Shown piece by piece: positions 14,104 to 23,154 of a stretch of 64,000 bases of DNA (within the stretch, counting starts at the first letter, position 1; each line of letters begins with the position of its first letter). The notes beneath the pieces were generated by a model. The model saw only the letters and a list, made by a program, of their open reading frames with translations. It was not told the DNA's origin and made no database searches. Origin of the DNA: Gammaproteobacteria bacterium (lineage in GTDB: Bacteria; Pseudomonadota; Gammaproteobacteria; Nevskiales; Nevskiaceae); NCBI GenBank assembly GCA_022599775.1, contig JAHZLQ010000007.1:1-64000 (forward strand), read 5' to 3'. The position numbers and the translations under genes are program-made.

Positions 14104-14433
14104 ATGACTAGCAACTGGGACCAGCGCTTGTGGAACACGATCGCTGCGGTACCGCCCGGTCGGGTTGCCAGTTACGGCCAGATCGCGGCGATGGCCGGTC
14201 TTGCGCGTGGCGCGCGGCGCACCGCGGCGGCACTGCGCAATGCGCCCGATGAACTGGCGCTGCCGTGGTACCGCATCCTGCGCGCCGATGGCCGCATTGC
14301 CTTCGAACCGGGTAGCGCGGCCTTCGAGCGGCAGTGCGCGCTGCTGATGGCGGAGGGCGTGGAACTGAGGGCGGGTCGTGTCGATCTGGGCCGATACCGC
14401 TGGCAGGGCAATGATTCGCCGCTGCTGGACTGA
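14104..14433 (+). CDS. alkyltransferase-like protein (ATL), non-catalytic MGMT homologue
   Basis: A 109-residue single-domain member of the O6-methylguanine methyltransferase family. In true methyltransferases the active site is PCHR; here the same position reads PWYRIL (about residues 54-59), so the acceptor cysteine is replaced by tryptophan as in ATL proteins, and the usual His is Tyr. The DNA-binding HTH (VASYGQIAAMAGLARGARR) and arginine finger are kept. ATL proteins bind alkylated guanine and hand the lesion to nucleotide excision repair. Length and lack of an N-terminal domain agree with that. Confidence 0.88.
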   Translation: MTSNWDQRLWNTIAAVPPGRVASYGQIAAMAGLARGARRTAAALRNAPDELALPWYRILRADGRIAFEPGSAAFERQCALLMAEGVELRAGRVDLGRYRWQGNDSPLLD

Positions 14434-14445
14434 ATTCAAAGGCAT

Positions 14446-14472
14446 GAAAAAAGGGCCGGCTTGCGCCGGCCC
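14446..14472 (-). terminator. intrinsic terminator of the M13 peptidase gene
   Basis: GGGCCGGC (14453-14460) pairs with GCCGGCCC (14465-14472) around TTGC, with seven A on the plus strand at 14446-14452. On the minus strand this is a stem followed by TTTTTTT, about 30 bp past the peptidase stop. Confidence 0.8.
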
Positions 14473-14500
14473 CGAATGCTTGAACAGAGCGTGCCGCGCG

Positions 14501-16561
14501 CTACCAGATCGTGACGCGCTGCTCCGGCGGCAGGTACAGCGCGTCGCTGGGTTTGACGTCAAAGGCCTTGTAGAACGCGTCGACGTTCTTGGCCACGCCA
14601 TTGCAGCGGAATTCGCTGGGTGAATGCGGATCGGTCTTGAGGCGGTTGAGCAGCTCGGCCTCGCGGTACTTGCGGCGCCACACCTGCGCCCAGCCCATGA
14701 ACACGCGCTGGTCGGCGCTGAAGCCGTCGATCTCGGGTCCCGATTCTTCGCCCAGTGCCAGGTGATAGGCCTTGTAGCCGATCGAGAGGCCGCCGAGATC
14801 GCCGATGTTCTCGCCGATCGTCAGCGCACCCTGCACGCACTGGCCTTCGAGCGGGCAGTAGGCGTCGTACTGGGAGATCAGGGCCTTGGTACGGGTTTCG
14901 AACTTCTCGCGGTCGGCATCGGTCCACCAGGACTTGAGATTGCCGTCGCCGTCGTACTTGGAACCCTGGTCGTCGAAGCCGTGGCCGATTTCGTGGCCGA
15001 TCACCGCGCCGATACCGCCGTAGTTGACGGCGTCTTCGGCCTCGAAGTTGAAGAACGGCGGTTGCAGGATGGCGGCCGGAAACACGATCTCGTTCATGCT
15101 CGGGTTGTAGTAGGCGTTGACCGTCTGCGGCGTCATGTGCCATTCGTCGCGGTCGATCGGCTGGCCGAGCTTGTCGACATCGCGCTGGAACGCGAAGGTG
15201 TTGGCCTGCATCACGTTGCCGACCAGATCGCCGGCCTTGATCTTGAGGGCGTCGTAGTCCTTCCACTTGTCGGGATAGCCGATCTTGGTGGTGAACTTGG
15301 AGAGTTTCTCCAGTGCTTTGGCCTTGGTTTCCTCACTCATCCAGTCGATGTCGGAGATGCTTTCGCGATAGGCGAGCTTGAGGTTGTCGACCAGCTTTTC
15401 CATGCGCGCCTTGGCTTCGGGCGGAAAGTGGCGTTCCACATAGATTTTGCCGACCACCTCGCCGAGCGCGTCCTCGATCGTGCCGACGCCCCGTTTCCAG
15501 CGCGGCGACAGTTCCTCGATACCACGCAGGGTCTGGCCGTAGAACGCGAAATCCTCGTCGACGAAGGTCTTGGAAAGATAGGGTGCGTAAGCGGTGAGCA
15601 GATGCCACTTCAGGTAGCTTCTGATCTGCGGCATCGGGGTGTCGGCGATCAGTTTGGCCATGCCTTCATAGGCGGAAGGCTGCATCACGATGACGCGATC
15701 GCTGTCGATACCGGCGGCGTCGAGATAGCCGGACCAGTCCAGTCCCGGCGTCAGTTCGGCGAGCTTGGCGACCTCATAGGGGTTGTAGGTCTTGTCGTCG
15801 TCCCGCGAATCCACGCGCGTCCACTGCGTGGTGGCGAGCTGGGTCTCGAACGCCAGGATCTGCTCGGCGGCGGTCTGCGCGTCGTCGATGCCGATGCCGG
15901 ACAGCATCGTGCTCATGTGCGCGACGTAGGCCTCGCGGATCGTGACGAATTTGGCATCGTCGGACAGATAGTAATCGCGGTCCGGCAGGCCCAGACCGGT
16001 CTGCGCGAACCAGGCGATGTACTGCGTGGAATCCTTGGCATCCTGGTTGATGTAGAAACCCATCGGCGTGCGCACGCCGAGCTTGGACAGTTGCGCGAAC
16101 GCCGCCGGCAACTGGGCCTTGTCGTCGATCGAATCGATCGCGGCCAGTTCGTCCTTGAGCGGTTCGGCGCCCTTGGCTTCGAGTGCGGCTTCGTCCATGA
16201 ACGAGTCGTAGAGATCGCCCACTTTCTGCTCATTGCTGCCGTCGGTCTTGTCGGCCTTGTCGGCCGATTCCTCGATGATGGCACGCAGGTCCTTCTCGGC
16301 CTGGTCCGCCAGCGCCGAGAAGGCGCCGTAGTTGGATTTGTCGGCCGGAATCTCGGTCGTGTCCAGCCAGTGTCCGTTGACGTAGCGGAACAGGTCATCC
16401 TGTGGTCGGACGCTCTGGTCGAAATTGGCGGTGTCGATGCCGGAGGACAACGCCTGGGGCGGGGCTGCGGCGGGTTCGTTGGCGGGTGCGGCGTCGTGGT
16501 TCTGGCCGCCGCAGGCCACGAGACTGAGCGCGCACAGCGCGCCGAAAGTCAGTCGTTTCAT
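14501..16561 (-). CDS. M13 family metallopeptidase (neprilysin/PepO-like), lipoprotein
   Basis: Zinc endopeptidase of family M13. The zinc motif HEIGH is near residue 526, the third ligand and active-site Asp lie in ENIGDLGG, and NAYYNPSMNEIVFPA (substrate-binding NAYY) is present. The ATG at 16561 gives a lipoprotein signal with lipobox LVACG. The 686-residue length is normal, and the protein ends QRVTIW, matching the family's conserved C-terminal W. It probably digests peptides in the periplasm or at the outer membrane. It is the last gene of a three-gene minus-strand group, 58 bp after the beta-propeller lipoprotein, and ends at an intrinsic terminator. Confidence 0.92.
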   Translation of the reverse strand: MKRLTFGALCALSLVACGGQNHDAAPANEPAAAPPQALSSGIDTANFDQSVRPQDDLFRYVNGHWLDTTEIPADKSNYGAFSALADQAEKDLRAIIEESADKADKTDGSNEQKVGDLYDSFMDEAALEAKGAEPLKDELAAIDSIDDKAQLPAAFAQLSKLGVRTPMGFYINQDAKDSTQYIAWFAQTGLGLPDRDYYLSDDAKFVTIREAYVAHMSTMLSGIGIDDAQTAAEQILAFETQLATTQWTRVDSRDDDKTYNPYEVAKLAELTPGLDWSGYLDAAGIDSDRVIVMQPSAYEGMAKLIADTPMPQIRSYLKWHLLTAYAPYLSKTFVDEDFAFYGQTLRGIEELSPRWKRGVGTIEDALGEVVGKIYVERHFPPEAKARMEKLVDNLKLAYRESISDIDWMSEETKAKALEKLSKFTTKIGYPDKWKDYDALKIKAGDLVGNVMQANTFAFQRDVDKLGQPIDRDEWHMTPQTVNAYYNPSMNEIVFPAAILQPPFFNFEAEDAVNYGGIGAVIGHEIGHGFDDQGSKYDGDGNLKSWWTDADREKFETRTKALISQYDAYCPLEGQCVQGALTIGENIGDLGGLSIGYKAYHLALGEESGPEIDGFSADQRVFMGWAQVWRRKYREAELLNRLKTDPHSPSEFRCNGVAKNVDAFYKAFDVKPSDALYLPPEQRVTIW

Positions 16562-16619
16562 GTAAATCCCATTGAAATAGGTCGATAACCCCAAAATCAT
16601 AGCAGTCCGTCCCTGGTCC

Positions 16620-17519
16620 TCAGGGCACCGCGTCGGAGACCTCGATACGGATCATCGGAGCACCGGCCTTTTCGGACGAGATCACGATCGTATCGCCGTC
16701 GGCCGTGAACGCCATCGACTCGGCCTGTTCCAGCGACGCGGGCACCACGTAGTGATGCGGCTCGCGATTCATCAGCCCTGCCCAGTCCTCGTCGCCCTGG
16801 CGCGTCCAGACGAACAGTTCGGTCAATGTCAGCACCGCGATACGGCGGCCATCGCGGGAGATGTCCAGCGCCGTGGGCAGGGAGCCATAGAGCTGGTAGA
16901 CCATGCCGCGCAGCCAGTTGAGCGTGAGCTTGGTCTGTATCGTTGCGATGGGACCAAGATCCTCCGCGACCACCACCCCGTCTCCGCGCGGCACGCGAAA
17001 CAGATGTTGCGGATCCTCGCGCTTGGACAGCACCAGGATGTCGCCGTTTTGCGGGTCCACGGCGAGTGATTCGGTGTCGCGCGGTCCGTCCGGATAAGTG
17101 AAATCCTGCTGCCAGGCAATGGTCGTGGATCGAGTCTCCACGTCGGGCTCCGCCACGGCATACAACTGTACGCGCTTGCGGCGCGCCAGATTGTCGCCGG
17201 TGTCGGCGATCAGCAGGCTCGGCGTTCCGTGATCGTCGAAAAAAGCGATGTCTTCCCAGTCATGGTTGCGCACGCCTTCGATCTTGACGTGTCCGAGGTC
17301 CTCGCCGCAGGGACCCACCCGAAACAGCCAGGGCTGTCCGCCGCTATCGTTGAGGCCCCAGTAATAGTCGCCATTGCCGGCGGCCACGAGACCGCTGAGT
17401 TCGTCCAGCGCCGGGTTCTGCAGCCGGCATTCCGGACCGTGCGTCGGTTGGGCGGAGCACGCAGCCTGCAGGCCGAGCAGTGCCGCGGCCAGTGAACGTG
17501 GCAGACGTTTCGAGGACAT
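16620..17519 (-). CDS. predicted beta-propeller lipoprotein
   Basis: A 299-residue exported protein with a signal ending LQAACS, suggesting a lipoprotein. The sequence has repeated four-strand blades with motifs such as ELSGLVAAGNGDYYWGLNDS, NHDWEDIAF, LLIADTGDN, DTESLAVDPQNGDILVLSKR and AESMAFTADGDTIVISSE. This is the pattern of SdiA-regulated or NHL/esterase-like propellers. No catalytic residues can be named. It lies 4 bp after the lysoplasmalogenase-like gene and is probably co-transcribed with it and with pepO. Confidence 0.7.
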   Translation of the reverse strand: MSSKRLPRSLAAALLGLQAACSAQPTHGPECRLQNPALDELSGLVAAGNGDYYWGLNDSGGQPWLFRVGPCGEDLGHVKIEGVRNHDWEDIAFFDDHGTPSLLIADTGDNLARRKRVQLYAVAEPDVETRSTTIAWQQDFTYPDGPRDTESLAVDPQNGDILVLSKREDPQHLFRVPRGDGVVVAEDLGPIATIQTKLTLNWLRGMVYQLYGSLPTALDISRDGRRIAVLTLTELFVWTRQGDEDWAGLMNREPHHYVVPASLEQAESMAFTADGDTIVISSEKAGAPMIRIEVSDAVP

Positions 17520-17523
17520 GGTT

Positions 17524-18162
17524 TCAGATCACGGAGACTGGGAATGCATCAACGATCAGGGTGATGGCCAGCCAGTACGTCGTCAGCACGATGGCCTGCG
17601 CGATGCGTGAATCATGCCGGAAGGTCTTGTAGGCGAGCACTGCGTCAGAGAGCACGAACATCGCCGCGCCGAACCCGGCCAGCGTCGAGAACCGAAATGC
17701 CGCGAACGACATCGTCAGCAATACGGCGGTGTAGACCAGCGCCGCCGGCCGGTCGATCTGTCGCAGCGCCGGCACCAGTGCGGCGCCGATCGCCGCGAAT
17801 ACGCAGACGGCCAGCGGCACTGCGTAATGCAGGGCCAGCAGCGGCATTGCGTCCGCGCGGTGAAGGAATAGCGCGATCAGGATCAGGTGCGCCAGCAGAA
17901 AGCTCAGCAGTCCGCCCAGGAAGCCGCGCTGCGTCTCCTGCATGATCGCGATGTCGCCAAGCAGGCACAGCAGCAGCGCCGCCAGCAGGACCAGGTTCTC
18001 CATGCCCGTGGTATTTGCGGCGGCCAGGGCCACGACCAGCAATGTGGTCAGCGGCTTGAGCGCCAGAAACGCCGGACGATGTCCGCGCCAGTCGACAAGG
18101 ATCGCGAGCGATGCGCTCACGGCGATAGCGAGGTGCAGAATCGAGACCATGTGGGCAGTCAT
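17524..18162 (-). CDS. YhhN/TMEM86-family membrane protein (lysoplasmalogenase-like)
   Basis: A 212-residue, very hydrophobic protein with about seven or eight membrane segments. The family hallmarks KPLTT (near residue 37) and LLGDIAIM (near 69) are present, and a second acidic residue lies in VLSDAVLA (near 176). In mammals the family hydrolyses the vinyl ether bond of lysoplasmalogens; the bacterial role is uncertain. I chose the ATG at 18162 because the open frame upstream (to 18282) is polar and overlaps a hairpin region. It is first in the group YhhN-propeller-PepO. Confidence 0.78.
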   Translation of the reverse strand: MTAHMVSILHLAIAVSASLAILVDWRGHRPAFLALKPLTTLLVVALAAANTTGMENLVLLAALLLCLLGDIAIMQETQRGFLGGLLSFLLAHLILIALFLHRADAMPLLALHYAVPLAVCVFAAIGAALVPALRQIDRPAALVYTAVLLTMSFAAFRFSTLAGFGAAMFVLSDAVLAYKTFRHDSRIAQAIVLTTYWLAITLIVDAFPVSVI

Positions 18163-18270
18163 GCGTTGGCAGACGCAAAGCTTGCCATGAGCGGAGCGTG
18201 TCCACGTGGCCGCGGGCCTGATCCGGTATCCATGGGGGGATGGCGAAGGTTCCATCCAAGCCAAGAAGGA

Positions 18271-18296
18271 GCCCGGCGCCAATGACTGCGCCGGGC
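18271..18296. repeat. perfect 9-bp stem-loop between divergent genes
   Basis: GCCCGGCGC (18271-18279) pairs with GCGCCGGGC (18288-18296). Neither strand has a T run after the stem, so it is not a classic terminator. It lies in the 275-bp gap between the divergent YhhN and GlpQ genes. I see nothing else firm in that gap. Confidence 0.5.
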
Positions 18297-18437
18297 CAAG
18301 GGGACGAGGTCAGACTCGTGGGACTGTGCGCTTGTGGCTTTACATCCGGATGACGCCACGCTGCCCTGAAACGCTCTTCACAAAACGGGAGCCATCGCGT
18401 GCTAGCGTGCGCGGCCGTGCTTCTTGCGACCGATCGA

Positions 18438-19346
18438 ATGACTGTTCCGCGAAGATTTGCCGCCTGCCTATGTCTGCTTGGCCTGGTGGCGTGCGGCAAT
18501 GATTCCGCTTCGCTATCGCCGCCGGCCACGGACAGCGTGCCGCTGGTCATCGCGCATCGCGGCGCCTCTGCCTATGCACCGGAACACACCTTCGCGGCCT
18601 ATGATCTGGCCATCGACATGGGCGCCGACTACATCGAGCAGGATGTGCAGATGACGGCCGACGGCGTGCTGGTGGTGCTGCATGACGCCAGTCTGGCGCG
18701 CACCGCCCGCGGCGAGGCCGGCAGCTGTTCCGGGCAGGTCGGCAACAAGACCCTGGCGCAGCTCAAGAGCTGCGATTTTGGCAGCTGGTTCAACGAGGCC
18801 TATCCCGATCGTGCCGACGAAGCCTTCGTGGGCTTGCAAATTCCCGCGCTCGCGGAAGTATTCGAACGCTATGGACGCAGCGTCAACTACTACATCGAAA
18901 CCAAGGAAACGAATCCGTTCGACGACGGTATCGAACAGGCTCTGCTCGGTCTGCTGCGCGACTACGAGCTGCTCGAACCGGCGATGCAGCGCCGCCAGGT
19001 GCTGATCCAGTCGTTTCACCGGCGTTCCCTGACGCGCATGCACGCGCTCGAACCCGGCCTGCCCTTGATCCAGTTGGCGAACGCAGGCACGGCTCGCCTG
19101 ATGCTGTCGGCCGCGTCGCAGATTGCCGTCGGCATCGGCCCGAGTCTCGGCGACGTGGATGCGGATTTCATCGATGATGCGCATGCCCTGGGCCTGGACG
19201 TACACCCGTACACCGTCAACTCGGAAGAAGATCTGCAGCGCATGATCGAGCTGTGCGTCGACGGCGCATTCAGCAATTTTCCGGACCGAATGGTCGAGCT
19301 GCGCGACGGTGCGCCGACTTGCGCCGGAGACCGGGCGGCGCCATAG
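18438..19346 (+). CDS. glpQ: glycerophosphodiester phosphodiesterase, lipoprotein
   Basis: Hydrolyses glycerophosphodiesters to glycerol-3-phosphate and alcohol. Family motifs: AHRGASAYAPEHT (catalytic His, near residue 38), EQDVQMTADGVLVVLHD (metal Glu/Asp and second His), and YYIETKE. A 302-residue TIM barrel. The signal ends LVACG, so this is a lipoprotein of the periplasmic GlpQ type, not the cytoplasmic UgpQ type. I chose the ATG at 18438 because it gives the shortest clean lipoprotein signal. Confidence 0.9.
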   Translation: MTVPRRFAACLCLLGLVACGNDSASLSPPATDSVPLVIAHRGASAYAPEHTFAAYDLAIDMGADYIEQDVQMTADGVLVVLHDASLARTARGEAGSCSGQVGNKTLAQLKSCDFGSWFNEAYPDRADEAFVGLQIPALAEVFERYGRSVNYYIETKETNPFDDGIEQALLGLLRDYELLEPAMQRRQVLIQSFHRRSLTRMHALEPGLPLIQLANAGTARLMLSAASQIAVGIGPSLGDVDADFIDDAHALGLDVHPYTVNSEEDLQRMIELCVDGAFSNFPDRMVELRDGAPTCAGDRAAP

Positions 19347-19480
19347 GCACTTGCGCCGAGGGGTGCACAATCGGGATCATGGCCGCACAGTTTCCTGTGC
19401 GAGCGTCGTCATGACTTCTCATTCCGCGGCCTCGACGGTCCGTGAATCGGTGCGCTGGTCGACCCCCGAAGCGTCCCGGT

Positions 19481-19951
19481 ATGCCGCGTACTGAAGCGCC
19501 GGCCGAAGTCCGGCCGGCCACCGTCTCGGACCTCGCATCGATCGCCGAACTCGAACAGCGCACGTTCGGCGCCGAAACCTACCCCGCGTTTTTCTTCCGT
19601 CAGGCGATCGATCTGTGGGGGCCGCATTTTCTCGTCGTCTGCCTCGCCGGCAGCGTCGTGGGTTACGCGCTGGGGTCGCCATCGGCGCGGCAGGCTTCGG
19701 GCTGGATACTGTCGGCGACAGTCGAATCCGGACACCGGGGTCTGGGCCTGGGCCGCAAGCTGGTCGGCAGGCTGATCGACAGCTTCGGTCGGCGAGGTTA
19801 CGAAACGGTGTGGCTGACGGTGAGCCCGGACAACAGCCAAGCCCTGTCGCTGTACCAGCGGCTTGGCTTCAAGCTCGTCGATCGCGATGCGAGATACTTC
19901 GGTCCGGATCAGCCGAGACTCAAGCTGCGGCGCGTGTTCGGGACACCGTGA
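19481..19951 (+). CDS. GNAT N-acetyltransferase, RimI-like
   Basis: A 156-residue GNAT enzyme. The acetyl-CoA loop is GHRGLGLGRKLV (about residues 86-97, the Q/RxxGxG/A pattern), and the end motif NSQALSLYQRLGFKLV is characteristic of RimI-like proteins. The start ATG at 19481 gives an N-terminus VRPATVSDLASIAELEQRTF typical of the family. The substrate, a protein N-terminus or a small molecule, cannot be stated. It precedes the cytochrome bd operon by 130 bp. Confidence 0.82.
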   Translation: MPRTEAPAEVRPATVSDLASIAELEQRTFGAETYPAFFFRQAIDLWGPHFLVVCLAGSVVGYALGSPSARQASGWILSATVESGHRGLGLGRKLVGRLIDSFGRRGYETVWLTVSPDNSQALSLYQRLGFKLVDRDARYFGPDQPRLKLRRVFGTP

Positions 19952-20081
19952 ACCCCGGAGTCGAACCGGTTCGACGACAAGCATCCGGTGACCTGAGTCC
20001 GCGCAGCGGGCACAATACGCATCCGCATGTGTCGGCGCTCCAGCGGGCGCCGCACTCCAGCTACCGACATGAGGTGCGAAG

Positions 20082-21494
20082 GTGAGTTCGTTCTTCCCGG
20101 ATGCCCTGCTGCTCGCGCGCTTCCAGTTCGCGTTCACGGTCGCGTTTCACATCATCTTTCCGGCGTTTTCGATCGGTGTCGCGAGTTATCTCGCCGTGCT
20201 GGAGGGCCTGTGGCTGCTGACGAAGCGCCAGGTTTACATGGACCTGTTCAAGTACTGGGTGAAGATCTTCGCGATCGCTTTCGGCATGGGCGTGGTCTCG
20301 GGCCTGGTGATGTCCTACCAGTTCGGCACCAACTGGTCGGTGTTCTCGGACAAGGCCGGGCCGGTGGTCGGTCCGCTGATGGCCTACGAAGTGCTGTCCG
20401 CATTTTTCCTCGAAGCCGGCTTCCTCGGCGTGATGCTGTTCGGCATGAACAAGGTCGGCCCGCGCCTGCACTACGTGGCGACCCTCGCGGTCGCCATCGG
20501 CACCTTCTTCTCCGCGTTCTGGATACTCGCGGTCAATTCCTGGATGCAGACGCCGCAGGGCTTTTCGATCAACGAGGTCGGCCAGTTCGTGCCGGAGAGC
20601 TGGCTGGCGATCATCTTCACGCCCTCGTTCCCGTACCGGCTCGTACACATGCTGATCGCGGCCTACCTGACCACGGCGCTGGTGGTCGGCGCGGTCGGGG
20701 CCTGGCATCTGTTGCGCGATCGCGCCAACGCCGGCGCACGGACGATGTTCTCGATGGCGATGTGGATGCTGGTGATCGTCGGTCCGATCCAGGTGCTGGC
20801 GGGTGACGCGCACGGTCTCAATACGCTGGAACATCAGCCGGTCAAGATCATGGCGATGGAAGGGCACTACGAGAGTCACGCGGACGGCGCCCCGCTGTAT
20901 CTGTTCGGTCTGCCGGACCAGCAGGCCGGCGAGCTCAAGTACGCGCTGGGCATTCCGCACCTTGGATCGCTGATCCTCAAGCACGATCCGAATGCGCCGA
21001 TGGATGGCCTGGACACTGTTCCGCGCGAGCTGTGGCCGCCGGTGCCCGTGGTGTTCTGGTCATTCCGGGTGATGGTGGGCCTGGGCTTCCTGATGGTGGG
21101 GCTCGGCGCCTGGGCGCTGCTGTCACGCCTGCGCGGCAAGCTCTATGCGCAACCCTGGCTGTTTCGCGCCTCGCTGCTGATGGGGCCGGCCGGCTTCATC
21201 GCCGTGGTCGCCGGCTGGATCACCACCGAGGTCGGCCGCCAGCCGTATACGGTCTATGGTCATCTGCTGACGGCCGACTCGGCCTCGCCGATCGCCGCGC
21301 CGGCGTTGGCGGCCTCGCTGATCGCCTTCGTGCTGATCTATTTCGCGGTATTCGCGGCCGGTACGTTCTACATGCTGCGACTGATGGGGCACCCGCCGCA
21401 GACCGACGAACCCGAACCGAGTCCGACCGTGCCCAAGCGGGCGGCCGGCCTGATGCCGGGGCCCGCCGAAGGCCCTTCGAACCTCAGCCGCTAG
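20082..21494 (+). CDS. cioA: cytochrome bd quinol oxidase subunit I, CIO type
   Basis: Catalytic subunit of a bd-type terminal oxidase in the inner membrane, reducing oxygen with quinol electrons. His23 (AFHIIFPAFS) corresponds to the heme b595 ligand, the His in YRLVHMLIAAY to the heme b558 ligand, and GWITTEVGRQPY is the conserved GWxxxExGRQP motif. At 470 residues the Q loop is short, as in the cyanide-insensitive CioA subgroup rather than E. coli CydA (522). The start is GTG at 20082. The C-terminus is followed after 9 bp by subunit II. Confidence 0.93.
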   Translation: MSSFFPDALLLARFQFAFTVAFHIIFPAFSIGVASYLAVLEGLWLLTKRQVYMDLFKYWVKIFAIAFGMGVVSGLVMSYQFGTNWSVFSDKAGPVVGPLMAYEVLSAFFLEAGFLGVMLFGMNKVGPRLHYVATLAVAIGTFFSAFWILAVNSWMQTPQGFSINEVGQFVPESWLAIIFTPSFPYRLVHMLIAAYLTTALVVGAVGAWHLLRDRANAGARTMFSMAMWMLVIVGPIQVLAGDAHGLNTLEHQPVKIMAMEGHYESHADGAPLYLFGLPDQQAGELKYALGIPHLGSLILKHDPNAPMDGLDTVPRELWPPVPVVFWSFRVMVGLGFLMVGLGAWALLSRLRGKLYAQPWLFRASLLMGPAGFIAVVAGWITTEVGRQPYTVYGHLLTADSASPIAAPALAASLIAFVLIYFAVFAAGTFYMLRLMGHPPQTDEPEPSPTVPKRAAGLMPGPAEGPSNLSR

Positions 21495-21503
21495 GACACG
21501 CCC

Positions 21504-22502
21504 ATGGACCTGACCATCATCTGGATCGGCCTGATCGGTATCGCCATCCTCGCCTATGTGATCCTCGACGGCTTCGACCTTGGCCTCGCGATCCTGTTTC
21601 CGTTCTTCCGCAAACGCCAGGACCGCGACGTGATGATGAACTCAGTCGCGCCGGTCTGGGATGGCAACGAAACCTGGCTGATCCTCGGCGGCGGCGCCTT
21701 GTTTGCTGCCTTTCCGCTGGCCTATGCGATCTTGATGCCTGCGGTGTACGCCCCGGTGACGGCAATGCTGCTGGGCCTGATCTTTCGCGGCGTGGCCTTC
21801 GAATACCGCTGGCGTACGGAGCGCCTGCGCGTGTTCTGGGAAGCCGCATTCACCGGTGGCTCCTTCGTTGCTGCACTGGCCCAGGGCATCACCCTCGGCG
21901 CGATCCTGCAGGGTGTGGATATCGAGGGGCGCGAGTACTCGGGCGGCTGGTGGGACTGGCTGACGCCGTTCTCATTGTTGACCGGCATTTCCGTGGTCGT
22001 GGGCTATTCGCTGCTCGGTGCCTGCTGGTTGATCATGAAGACGCGCGGCAGCCTGCAGGACAAGGCGTTCCGCCTGGCGCGCGGGTATGGCATCGGCATG
22101 CTGCTGTGCATCTTCGCGGTGAGTCTGGCCACCGTGTTTCTCGAGGAGAGCTACTACCACCGCTGGTTCGATTTTCCGGCGATCCTGCTGACCTCGCAGA
22201 TTCCCTTGCTGACCGCGATTGCTGCATTCGCCTTGTTCTGGGCGCTGCGCAAGCGCCGCGACTACGCCCCGTTCCTGATCGCGCTGTCGCTGTTCGGGCT
22301 GACCTTCGCCGGCCTCATGGTCAGCATCTTTCCGTACATGGTGCCCAATCGCATCACCATCTGGGACGCCGCCGCGCCGCACAGCAGCCAGCTGTTCATG
22401 CTGGTCGGTGCCGCCGTGCTGCTGCCGATCATCATCGCCTACACCGCCTATTCGTACTGGGTGTTCCGCGGCAAGGTCGATCCGGACGCCGGTTATCACT
22501 GA
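21504..22502 (+). CDS. cioB: cytochrome bd quinol oxidase subunit II, CIO type
   Basis: Structural partner of subunit I in the inner membrane. The 332-residue protein has about eight membrane segments. The family signatures DGFDLGLAILFPFFR (near residue 20) and VWDGNETWLILGGGALFAAFP are present. The start ATG follows 9 bp after the subunit I stop. It is followed 4 bp later by a 39-residue DUF2474-type peptide, as in many cioAB operons. Confidence 0.93.
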   Translation: MDLTIIWIGLIGIAILAYVILDGFDLGLAILFPFFRKRQDRDVMMNSVAPVWDGNETWLILGGGALFAAFPLAYAILMPAVYAPVTAMLLGLIFRGVAFEYRWRTERLRVFWEAAFTGGSFVAALAQGITLGAILQGVDIEGREYSGGWWDWLTPFSLLTGISVVVGYSLLGACWLIMKTRGSLQDKAFRLARGYGIGMLLCIFAVSLATVFLEESYYHRWFDFPAILLTSQIPLLTAIAAFALFWALRKRRDYAPFLIALSLFGLTFAGLMVSIFPYMVPNRITIWDAAAPHSSQLFMLVGAAVLLPIIIAYTAYSYWVFRGKVDPDAGYH

Positions 22503-22506
22503 GCCG

Positions 22507-22626
22507 ATGTCCAGTGATCAAACGCCCTTGTGGCGACGCCTGTTGTGGTTCGCCGGCCTGTGGGCCGCCGGCGTGCTCACAGTGGGGCTGATCGCCTATC
22601 TGCTGCGTATGCTGCTCGTCCCATGA
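22507..22626 (+). CDS. DUF2474-family small subunit of the bd oxidase operon
   Basis: A 39-residue peptide with the pattern PLWRRLLWFAGLWAAGV followed by a single membrane helix (about residues 12-34). It matches small DUF2474 proteins encoded after cioB/cydB, which are thought to be structural subunits analogous to CydX. ATG at 22507, 4 bp after the cioB stop. Its own stop overlaps the start of the next gene (ATGA). Confidence 0.75.
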   Translation: MSSDQTPLWRRLLWFAGLWAAGVLTVGLIAYLLRMLLVP

Positions 22627-23078
22627 TCATCGGCGTGATTTCCGATACGCATGGTCTGCTGCGACCGGAGGCCGTCGAAGCCCTGCGCGGTAGCGAGCTG
22701 ATTCTTCATGCGGGCGATATCGGCAAGCCCGAGATACTTCGGGAACTGACCGTGCTCGCACCGACGGTCGCCGTGCGTGGCAACAACGATGTCGGCGACT
22801 GGGCCGAAAACCTGCCGGATATCGAGACCCTGCCAGTCGGCGAGCATCGCATCCACCTGCTGCACGATCTCAAGGCCCTGTCGATCGACCCCGTGGCCGA
22901 AGGTGTCGCGGTCGTCATCAGCGGGCATTCGCACAAACCGTCGATCGAAACGCGAAACGGCGTGCTCTACCTCAACCCTGGCAGCGCCGGGCCGCGCCGT
23001 TTCAAGCTGCCGGTCAGCGTGGCGCGTCTGAGGCGACGCAAGGCCGGGTTCGAGGCGGAGTTGCTGAAGCTGACTTAG
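22623..23078 (+). CDS. YfcE/MJ0936-type phosphodiesterase
   Basis: A 151-residue metallophosphoesterase. Motifs: SDTHG (about 7-11), HAGDIG (about 40-45), RGNND (about 60), SGHSH (about 98) and NPGSAGPRR (about 118). Family members hydrolyse phosphodiesters such as bis-pNPP or 2',3'-cyclic nucleotides in vitro; the natural substrate is uncertain. The ATG overlaps the stop of the DUF2474 gene, so it is translated as part of the cioAB operon. Confidence 0.85.
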   Translation: MIIGVISDTHGLLRPEAVEALRGSELILHAGDIGKPEILRELTVLAPTVAVRGNNDVGDWAENLPDIETLPVGEHRIHLLHDLKALSIDPVAEGVAVVISGHSHKPSIETRNGVLYLNPGSAGPRRFKLPVSVARLRRRKAGFEAELLKLT

Positions 23079-23154
23079 CTTCGAGCGTACGCAGGGTTGG
23101 TCGAACCCAGGTGCGCGCCTACACTGGCGCTCCAAATTTATCGCCGGAGCCAAC

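Noticed and set aside
14624..16588. 654-codon open frame opposite the M13 peptidase
   Set aside because: Antisense shadow; the peptidase has HEIGH, NAYY and a lipobox on the minus strand.
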